NCBI GenBank assembly: GCA_000827205.1
Contig: KN832554.1
Coordinates: forward strand, 1,858,345-1,922,344
Source of the DNA: Plicaturopsis crispa FD-325 SS-3
Lineage: Eukaryota; Basidiomycota; Agaricomycetes; Amylocorticiales; Amylocorticiaceae
Length of the DNA stretch: 64,000 nt
Direction: 5' to 3'
The notes under the pieces were generated by a model. The model ran no database searches. It was not told where the DNA came from and was given only the letters and a program-made list of their open reading frames with translations. The translations under genes and the position numbers were made by a program. Below are positions 56,447-64,000 of the stretch, piece by piece. The first letter of the stretch is position 1. Every line of letters starts with the position of its first letter.

Positions 56447-58246
56447 TTACGACGCAATGTCATTACTCTGAAAGAGATCTACCACCACCACGTTCCTCCG
56501 GCCAACAGGCTCCCTCGGAGTGTAACGCCCCCGAGCCCGCTCATGTACAAGCATACATATCCGCCCAGACCCCTCGTCGAACCGCACCCTCCCCACATTA
56601 TCGTTCTCATTCACCCCATTCCCCCTTGCAAGGAACGACCCAATCTCCGGAGCCTCGCCTCCCGCATGGAACGTGCAGGTGCGGAACTTCAGCGGGCACA
56701 GCGGGTCCTCCCACAGCGCGTGCGTGTACCCCGCATCGAGCACCGGCACCGACCCCGGGCCGTCGACGTGCAGCCCGAACGCCCTGACTGTCCACTGTGT
56801 GCGCGTGGCGTCCCGGAAGATGACGTGCGCCTCGGTCTTGGTGAGCCGTATCACGGGCCCGTGGATTCGCCCGATATAATCGTCGGTGACGATGCGGTGG
56901 TCGGGCGGGAAGACGACGGGGGTATCGGGGGTGAGGTTTGCTGTGAGCGTGATGGTATCGGTCTCTGGCGTGGTGGGGTCAACCATTGGACGAGGATTTG
57001 GGAACTCGTAAATTACTGCGGACTCGTAATTCGACATGAGAAAGTGGTTGCGTGACAGCAATGTCACGGTACTGTATGTAGCAGGAATCTACAAACAAGA
57101 TAGAGAGGTACTGACGTTAGATACTACGACAATGCCGCCTAAGTCTATCACACTCACAATCGAGCCGTGTGCTGGATACTCCAGTCGGATGTGCCGAGCG
57201 GGATGTGCCGTGAGCGTGCGCGCATACATCCACCGCTTTGTCCCAGTGGTATCGCCATACTCGACATCTCTTGCAAACTCAACCACCATCAGGCCGTCCA
57301 CAATAGACGCTGTCTGGATATGGCACGAGACGTAGTGTTCCGTCGCCAACAATTGCAGAGCGGGGGTAGTCGTATTGGTCCTGTAGACGAAAAAAGTACG
57401 GTCCCTGATGCGAAAGAGGACAAGGTCAGCGCGGTGGAAGTCGGACGAAGTAAACAGGATTCCATACACCCAATTATGGTCCACTTGCAAAAGAACGATC
57501 ATATCGCCCCGGGACGTCGGGAAGAACCACCGCGTCATATCTACCGCCTCTTCCGGAGCTTCCACGACGACCCGGGGCGTAGCAGCGCCAACCTCTTGTA
57601 ACTGCAGCGTCCCGTCGTGCAACACGAGCAATATCCACCTCCCGCCGGGCAGGAGCTTGAAATCCCAAGTGTTGTCGGAGCAGGGGAAGGTGCTCGCCGG
57701 GCGTGGGTCACGGTGGTGGTGGTGCCACCGTTTTTGCACGGTCGAGGCGGCGAGAGCACGGTGCTTGAGCTCGGGGGCGGACATGGAGGGTAGGGCGGTG
57801 GATATGTGCGGTAGGGGCATTGAGGAGAGTATTCTAAGCATGACTTGGTGCCAGACGGATCTGGAGGCGCAGGTTTGCTTCATGGACGTGCATGTCTGTG
57901 ACCGACAGTATAAACAATGATGCATGATGCGCTATGAGTTTCGGAATGGCCGGGGAATTAGGCTACGACTCACCGCGCTGATATTTAGGATATCTTGTGC
58001 AGCAAGAAAACCAGAAATGACGACCAGGATGTCATACGGCAGATCGAGCAATAGGTTTGGTCGTGGCCTGGGTCTGAACACTGATTTAGCAGCGTTTCTG
58101 GCGCGTGCAAACTTGCCCGGAGTCGATCCTGCTGTCTGACGCGTTAGTTTGTGATCATAGTGCCGTCGCGTCTTGTTTTCCGTCAATCCGTTCGCTAGTC
58201 GGTTGTAAAGACTGCGCATGGACTGTGTTGGACTCCCTGAAGGCAT
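56447..58246 (-). CDS. F-box protein of a different type (564 aa)
   Basis: Exons 57974..58246, 57116..57895 and 56447..57088. After a short basic leader comes an F-box (LLLDLPYDILVVISGFLAAQ DILNISA, about residues 66-92) interrupted by the first intron as is common in this group, followed by repeated beta-strand segments (WDFKLLPGGRWILLVLHDGT, LQLQEVGAATPRVVVEAPEE, WFFPTSRGDMIVLLQVDHNW) that suggest a beta-propeller-like substrate domain. It shares no detectable sequence with the other three F-box genes beyond the F-box itself. Likely an SCF substrate receptor, target unknown. Either ATG at 58246 or the one nine codons later (58219) could be the start. Confidence 0.8.
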
Positions 58247-58522
58247 GTAGGCATTTGCGCCGGACGTGCTGGCAGTTGCAAAGCAAAGTGCGTTGAAGCC
58301 AGGACGGTCCACCGCCACCGGGAATTCAGCTTGGATCGGGAGGAAGATCTCGGAACCTTTCAAGGCTTTGCCCCGCCTCGATCGACAAACCAAAACAGCA
58401 AATTCCCCTGGACGCCTTTTCTCTTACTGCCACCACCTACTTCTCTGTACCGTATTCCACCAACAGAATTGCGCGACATCGCAGTTGGATATCGTATCCG
58501 CTCGAAACTACAGCACCTCGCC

Positions 58523-59726
58523 ATGCCACCCCAGCCCGGAATGTTCGCCCTCCCATACGCCTCGACGCACAAACCGCACGCAGATTTATACTCTCAGTCA
58601 GGCCCAGCCTCGGGCTCTCATCACCCCCATGCGCACCTCCATATCTCGCGCTCTCATGGTAAGTTCGCTCAACTCTGAATCTATTGCAAAAGTCCTGACG
58701 CAGGTGCTATAGATGACGTCTCGAAGAAAGACCCCGGGTCGAGGAGGAGGAAGGAGATTGCGGGAAAGGTCGGGAAAGAGTTGAATGATAGACGGCCTGA
58801 TGAGTGCGTTTATCTGCACTTCCTCTCTGTATTTCCATTTCTCTAACCTTCATCAACGCACGACTAGCGGCCGGCACCACGCCGAGACCATCTCCGCACT
58901 GCACGCCTCATCACACTTACTCGCCACGCGACCCTCCTCCTCCCCTCTATACACTCTCCGTCTCTACCCAATATCACTCGAGCGCTCGGCCTTGCTGGCC
59001 TCCTTTGCAGCAGCGGAGAAGCACGCGATTTCGGGCATCCGGGGCGCGTGGGACGAGGAGCGCGCGCGGGTGGGCGAGGAATGGAAGAAGGGCCGCGAAA
59101 AGGTTAGGGAGAGACTCTCGGAGGGCATCGAGGAGAGACGGAAGCGGGCGAGAGAGGAGAAGGAGGGCGAAGGTGTTGGCGGGGGTGAGTCTCATACATC
59201 TGTCTCTGCAGTTACCTATATCCTGCGTTTCCGCGTGTTTTGTCGACTTGAGGGACACGTACTAACACGAAACGCCTCCACCATAGATGCAGCCCTCGAT
59301 TCGCATTCACGCCCACACATAACGCGAAAACTGCGCAACACAGGGAACATAGGCACCCCCGCCTCCGCAAACGCCGGATCCCCACCACCCCTCGCCACCA
59401 ACACGCCACTCCCCACCCTCGTACTCACGAACCCGCATTCCCTCTCCATCGACGAGCTCCCCTCGCCCTTCCCGCTCCCGCTAACCTTCCCCACCGCCAC
59501 GCCATCCTTCGTCCCGACGGCCGCACCGGCGGCGTCGTCTCGGCGGCGCGCGAAGGCAGGGTACGGGACCGGCGCGGGCGGGGGTGCGGGGGGAGGCGCG
59601 GGTGGGGGTGGGGGTGGGCTGGGGAAGAGTCTGGCTATGCTCTCGGGGTGTCGGGAGACGGAGATCGAGTCTGATTTGGGAGAGATAAGGCGGGGAGGGA
59701 AGAGGCGGCGCACTACAGCAAAATAG
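58523..59726 (+). CDS. Sds3-like protein (Rpd3L/Sin3 histone deacetylase complex)
   Basis: Exons 58523..58658, 58713..58803, 58868..59184 and 59287..59726 give 327 residues. The start region is Pro/His-rich; the middle holds the family's helical core: HASSHLLATRPSSSPLYTLR, LERSALLASFAAAEKHAISG, and the charged helix WDEERARVGEEWKKGREKVR followed by RERLSEGIEERRKRAREEK, which I recognise from the Sds3/BRMS1/Dep1 group. These are scaffold subunits that dimerise and hold the Rpd3L deacetylase complex together. The C-terminal part is a Thr/Pro-rich region with a Gly/Ala-rich run, encoded by a very G-rich stretch (59575-59625), and ends with a basic RRGGKRRRTTAK tail that could be a nuclear signal. 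Divergent from the F-box gene at 56447 with about 276 bases between them. Confidence 0.74.
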
Positions 59727-60088
59727 AAGCCACACTTTTGTTTGGATGAGTTGGATTATTATAGGCTTTTGTGGCAGGACTAGCGTTTGAACATAAGTAG
59801 TGTCATTCAATATTGCACGTTTGTACGAACACACAGAACACACATATTGGAACATTTTGAATGGAGTTGAAACTGAAATCCTGACTTTGATATAAGAATG
59901 CGCTCATGTCCATCAAGAAAATGCCCTGAGCCTGCAAGGCCTTCAATCGGAGCAGTGCAATGCGCCGTGGACACTCATAGCACTCGGGTCTACTGTCTTG
60001 TGAGGCCGACGACACATTGAAGACACTGCAATGAACGAAGTCAGCTACCGGCATAATGAATGGCTGTTGGAGACGTCACCCTTGGTGC
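59727..60088. other. Convergent intergenic region
   Basis: About 362 bases between the 3' ends of the Sds3-like gene (plus) and the fourth F-box gene (minus). Nothing recognised. Confidence 0.5.
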
Positions 60089-61615
60089 TTAAGTCGAAAA
60101 TGTTTCGCCGGGAAGCGAGAACGACCACATAGTAGGCTCATGATACAGCCAATGCAGATCCTCTTCGGAAAATTGGCCGTCGAACTCAAGTGTGCATATA
60201 GCACACTCTTCAAGGTCGAAATTATCCAGATCAGGGTCCTCCTCCGCAAAGACCGCAGAAGCTCTCTGCCGAGCCTCTGCCAACATCCGCAGCGCGTGTC
60301 CCGAAACGTTGGGGCAGCCTACTACGCAGAGAGAATACATGCGTTTGGACAGGCGTTCGTATTCCATGCAGTTGATGGTGCGGTCATCGAAGGAGCGCGA
60401 ATTACGGATTGTGAGTTCAGTGCCACTTCCTGCGCGAAGAAATCCTAAGACATCTCCTTCGACATCCTGGAGAACTAGATAGCCTGTGCCGTAGCGCGCT
60501 ATCCTGCTGAGACCGATAGGGGGGAGAGTGCTGGAGACGATGTGAAAGGAGTCCATTGAAGGAATAACAGTGATACGGAGGAATTCGCCCAAGTTTGCCT
60601 CTGTGAGGCCAGTGAGATGGCAGAGGTTCAACCGCAGGACAAAACAGGCGTCGGGGACGGAGGTATCCCGACCAGCATGGAACGCAACATTTGTGATCTC
60701 GAGGTCATAGACGGTGCGGTGCTCCCTCAATCCACTCACCACGTCAGATATCCATAGATCCTCTCCAATCCCTGCGCGGCTCGCGTGGTTTTGAACCTTC
60801 AGGGTCCTCATCTTCGGCAAACCTTTCTGCCACACATCAGACTCGAGAATGATGCGTAGGTTTTCGCCATCCAGAAAGAGGGACTGCAGCACAGGCGCCT
60901 CAAACTCGTTCACCACGGAAGGGCGGTTCATACCGCCGCTATCCATCGTAGAAACGAAGCCTAGCCTCGTAAGCAGCGGAGCGAAGCCCCGGATGTCGGT
61001 ACCCAGTGACGGTAGGGAGACGGAGTCGATGACTTCGATGTCGAAAGTTTTCATCCGCTGGAGATGAGGAACTAGCAAACGGACAGCTGCTGCTACACGA
61101 GCTCTTTCCAAGGGATCGGAGCCTACGCAGCCTTCGCGGCGAAGGATCGTCACATCGATGGGCAGGTCCTCGGACCACGACAGGTACGAGTAGACGTCAG
61201 AGAGAGGCGTGGCGTGCTGGCCGACATCGATGACCAGCCTAGTCCAGTACTCGGGCACGGCACTTAGAATAGCGCGCCATCTTGGACAGACGGCAGCAAG
61301 GGAATAAGGGAATACGGTCCAGGACCGAAGGTTGGCGGCCTCCCAGTCTAGCTTCCTGTTGAAGCGATATGGTTCACTCCCCTTTGGAGGCGGAGAGGCG
61401 TCGTCGTCGACATCGTCCGACAAATCATACATTATACGTGCAGTGCTTGTTTCCAGGGCATCAAAGTAGGCCCATCGGAATATTTCAGCAAGCAGCTCGG
61501 TTGGGAGGAGAACAGAGACCCTTGAGTGGGCGAATGCCGGAGTGTGAGCCGCACGAGGTACTGGAACGTTTTCAGAACGCTTTGAATGCAGCGAAGTGGT
61601 CTGCGACGATTCCAT
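60089..61615 (-). CDS. F-box protein, diverged paralog (508 aa)
   Basis: Intronless from the ATG at 61615. Same overall plan as the copies at 43.7 and 53.7 kb: F-box core VSVLLPTELLAEIFRWAYFD, YSLAAVCPRWRAILSAVPEY, WTRLVIDVGQHATPLSDVY, IDVTILRREGCVGSDPLERA, and the leucine-rich-repeat-like half, ending with a short tail (WSFSLPGETFST). Sequence is clearly homologous but much less similar than copies A and B are to each other, so it split off earlier. The frame is open a little further up (to 61654) but without an ATG; that upstream stretch contains a GT donor-like site and could be part of a 5' UTR. Presumed SCF substrate receptor. Confidence 0.84.
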   Translation of the reverse strand: MESSQTTSLHSKRSENVPVPRAAHTPAFAHSRVSVLLPTELLAEIFRWAYFDALETSTARIMYDLSDDVDDDASPPPKGSEPYRFNRKLDWEAANLRSWTVFPYSLAAVCPRWRAILSAVPEYWTRLVIDVGQHATPLSDVYSYLSWSEDLPIDVTILRREGCVGSDPLERARVAAAVRLLVPHLQRMKTFDIEVIDSVSLPSLGTDIRGFAPLLTRLGFVSTMDSGGMNRPSVVNEFEAPVLQSLFLDGENLRIILESDVWQKGLPKMRTLKVQNHASRAGIGEDLWISDVVSGLREHRTVYDLEITNVAFHAGRDTSVPDACFVLRLNLCHLTGLTEANLGEFLRITVIPSMDSFHIVSSTLPPIGLSRIARYGTGYLVLQDVEGDVLGFLRAGSGTELTIRNSRSFDDRTINCMEYERLSKRMYSLCVVGCPNVSGHALRMLAEARQRASAVFAEEDPDLDNFDLEECAICTLEFDGQFSEEDLHWLYHEPTMWSFSLPGETFST

Positions 61616-62316
61616 GTCGATGTCCCGTATGCGCACCGAAATATTACCTGCCAATGATAATGATTAGAAAATGACAAAGACGTACACTGCATACCTACAA
61701 AATTACCTTCCACGGTCTCGCGTAGATGCTTCCGAACCCAACTACGATAGCAGCGCGCTGTGCGGACTGTTATGCATGGTAAACTAGGCACTCGGCTATG
61801 CTGATCTAGTAGTCATCATGGGCACTTACCTATGTGTACAGATATGACTGTTCAGAGTGGGAGACGTTGAATGCGACGTGCCACATAGAACGATGTGAAC
61901 AGACGAGCGTTCCCTTAAGTCGCAGCTCGACTCGGAATGAGTTCACAAGTACGGTCTGCAAGGGAGCACCCAAGAGCGACAAAAGGAGCTTCAAGTAAGA
62001 GGTAGACGAGATAGACCGCACTCGAGAAACTTGGAGTAAACTCAAGATGAACTGGAGAGTCTGGGTGAAATGTTGAGAGTGACACTAGTACTGAGTACTG
62101 ACACCGCAAAGCCGCTTCAGATCCCACGACCCCAAACCCTGATAACTTGGACCCCGGACACCCACATGGACTTGAACTCGAGGGGTGAGTGACTCAGGAC
62201 CAACGAGTGCAACGAGTGCCTCGTATGGCGTGAAAATGCAGGCACTTCAAATGCTAGCGTACAATTGCAGTGACATCCAGATCGATACGTGGTAAAATAG
62301 TGTTGAATGGAAGATA
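61616..62316. other. Intergenic between F-box paralog and Cdc14
   Basis: About 701 bases; upstream of the minus-strand F-box gene and downstream of the minus-strand Cdc14 gene. Nothing recognised. Confidence 0.45.
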
Positions 62317-63842
62317 TTACCCCAGCCCCCAAACTCCCGCCTTCCGTACACCTTCTACAAGCGCATCTACATTTCCCAACATACCACCAAGCAAGTCTTT
62401 CTTCTCCTGCGTTGTCCGTGGGCCACGCGTTCGACCATCCCCAATAGCTAAAATCGAAGATGCCGATGATTCCTTTGACACGCCGCGCGCTTTGCTACTA
62501 TTCGACGCTTTTACCGGACTAAGCGGAACAAAGTCAACGTCTCGCTGGAGAATACGTAGATGTGCCGGCGTCTTGTGCTGTAATGGAGGGAGCGATGACT
62601 GAGGGGGTGTTTTTGGCCGCGGCGCAAATGGCGAGCTCCTCTTCACCGGCGACGTCGGTCTACTAGGGAGAGATGCTGGGGGCGTACTCGCCGATGTCGA
62701 TGCACTAGCTGTGGATTGACCTGACCTTGACCCGGAGCTGGAGCGCGACGTGGTTGAGCCGGAGCCGGAGGATGTCTGCTGTGAGCCACGCCGGGGTGTA
62801 GGCATGCCGAGTCCAATGGAGCGATGCGCTTTGAGCGGAGTATTCGGTGCGGTCTTGGGGAACGGGGGTGGAACGGGAATAGGGTGCGGCGATGGGGGAG
62901 GTTGCGTGTCGACCTCTGGTTCAAGTGTGGGCTCGGATGGCGGCGCGGAAGCGGAGGCAGGGGTCTCATCAAGCAAATAGAAATACAAGAATTCGAGACA
63001 CTTCATTCTGTTCGGAGGTCAGAGATTTCTGAGGGGGAAAATGGTGACGACCTACCGAACTTCTCGCGGGGTGCCCGCGCGCTTCAAAATCTTGACGACG
63101 GCCTGCACCCCAAGTGCGTCTTCAAACGCCCTTAGTGCACTACATGAGTCCACAAGGACGCATAGTAGAGTATCCAGCACTGCGGCTGATAGTGGCGGAG
63201 GTGGCGTTGGCGTGGTGCCCGCTGGTGCCTGGGAAGGGAATGCGGATGTGGAGAGGTGCCGTGAGGCAAGCAGGAGGTCCAGTAAGACTTCTAGCGCGTA
63301 TTGCCGACCAAGGTATCGTTTGCTTGGTTTGTGATTGAGGACAACTCCTTGTATAAGCGACAATGACTGTATGAGCTGCGTTGCGAGTTTGTATGCATCG
63401 GATTCCCGATCTACATCGAGGGGCGTCAGTTGTCCGTTCCTCAGAGGATAGGCATAGACATACCGTCCGTGAGCCCTTTGCTAGCATATGTCTCGAGCTG
63501 TATGGTTGACAGTGAAATCCATGACAGCAACCGAGACGGAACTGTGGAGAGACGTGAGTTGACAGATCGAGCTTTCGCGACAAACGACGCGCCATTGCAT
63601 TCAAATGTATCCTGCAGAGATAAGAACACGCCAAGCGTGTCAGAGGATTCGGATGGGACACAGGCAAGCGCGAGGATATGTTCGAGGGCGGTCAGAGCAT
63701 GCGATTTGTGCGTGGACGATGCGCGCGACGATGCGAGCTGTTTGTGCCGCAAAGGTCAACACAGCGTGCATCCAGAGAGTTTACGCTACCTACGATGTCC
63801 AGGGCGTCCTGTAAACTAGACTGCAGTGATACTGGATCCATA
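62317..63842 (-). CDS. cdc14: Septation initiation network protein Cdc14 (438 aa)
   Basis: Exons 63795..63842, 63593..63737, 63464..63541, 63056..63410 and 62317..63007. The N-terminal helical domain is typical: MDPVSLQSSLQDALDI, ALTALEHILALACVP, PSRLLSWISLSTIQLE, KLATQLIQSLSLIQGVVLNH, KRYLGRQYALEVLLDLLLAS, VVKILKRAGTPREVRMKCLE, FLYFYLLDE. The C-terminal half is a Ser/Pro-rich disordered tail ending DALVEGVRKAGVWGLG. In fission yeast, Cdc14 binds the Sid1 kinase at the spindle pole body in the septation initiation network (it is not the Cdc14 phosphatase of budding yeast). The second intron as drawn is GC-AG and its 51 bases are also readable in frame, so a longer form is possible. The 5' end lies within the window with 158 bases to spare. 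Confidence 0.86.
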
Positions 63843-64000
63843 GATGGTGGAGGTAGCGAGAGAAAAACGATTGAAAGGGGGCCTCATGGTATCAGTTCAA
63901 CGGTGCAGTTGTGGGCGCCTGTTACAGCGGTATTTGGCACGTGGCTCACTTTGGCGGATACGATGTAACATAACGATATAGCAGATACTACAAGTCTTCA

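Noticed and set aside
63843-64000. Possible further upstream exon of Cdc14
   Set aside because: The ATG at 63842 gives a natural start with a clean first exon; nothing upstream reads like coding sequence.
1-64000. Biosynthetic gene cluster, transposon, LTR element or virus-like element
   Set aside because: No backbone synthase, no reverse transcriptase, transposase, integrase or capsid-like frame, and no terminal repeats apart from the F-box inverted repeat were seen.

Overview
The window is nuclear DNA of a filamentous basidiomycete, most likely an Agaricomycete; I cannot fix the order. Evidence: gene-dense DNA, genes split by many 50-60 nt GT-AG introns, fungal-only families (Tom20, the SIN protein Cdc14, Whi3/Scw1, Bst1, ALR/MNR2-type CorA), and a local expansion of F-box proteins typical of agaricomycetes. 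I saw no tRNA, rRNA, transposon, LTR element or CRISPR array. Exon-intron models were read by eye; wherever I give a protein length from joined exons, the exon lengths sum to a multiple of three.

Layout. 1-3.6 kb: 3' end of a CLPTM1-like gene, then an unrecognised cysteine-motif protein. 3.9-6.2 kb (minus): a SET/MYND gene directly behind TOM20, with splice signals that could join them. 7.5-17.5 kb (plus): 14-3-3, GPI inositol-deacylase Bst1, a CorA magnesium transporter and a short-chain dehydrogenase. 18.1 kb: a truncated F-box copy. 19-27.5 kb (minus): a coiled-coil tail-anchored protein, an ACMSD-like amidohydrolase and a large FG nucleoporin with an N-terminal membrane segment. 28.3-35.5 kb: cytochrome b5, an OPT oligopeptide transporter (minus) and an agmatinase-like enzyme with a signal peptide. 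36.2-43.4 kb (plus): a complete KDM5-type JmjC histone demethylase and the kinetochore protein Mis12/Mtw1.

43.7-55.2 kb: two nearly identical F-box genes in opposite orientation form an inverted repeat around a 7.7 kb spacer carrying a Whi3/Scw1 RNA-binding protein, an unrecognised protein and a small PPxY membrane protein. 56.4-63.8 kb: an F-box protein of another type, an Sds3-like Rpd3L subunit, a fourth F-box paralog, and the septation-initiation protein Cdc14.

There is no metabolic cluster; most genes are conserved housekeeping genes (protein import, nuclear pore, chromatin, mitosis/septation, GPI anchors, ion and peptide transport). The unusual material is the possible Tom20-SET splice fusion, the POM121-like design of the nucleoporin, the F-box inverted repeat, the first RRM of Whi3 split by a long insert, and several introns that are non-canonical or readable in frame.
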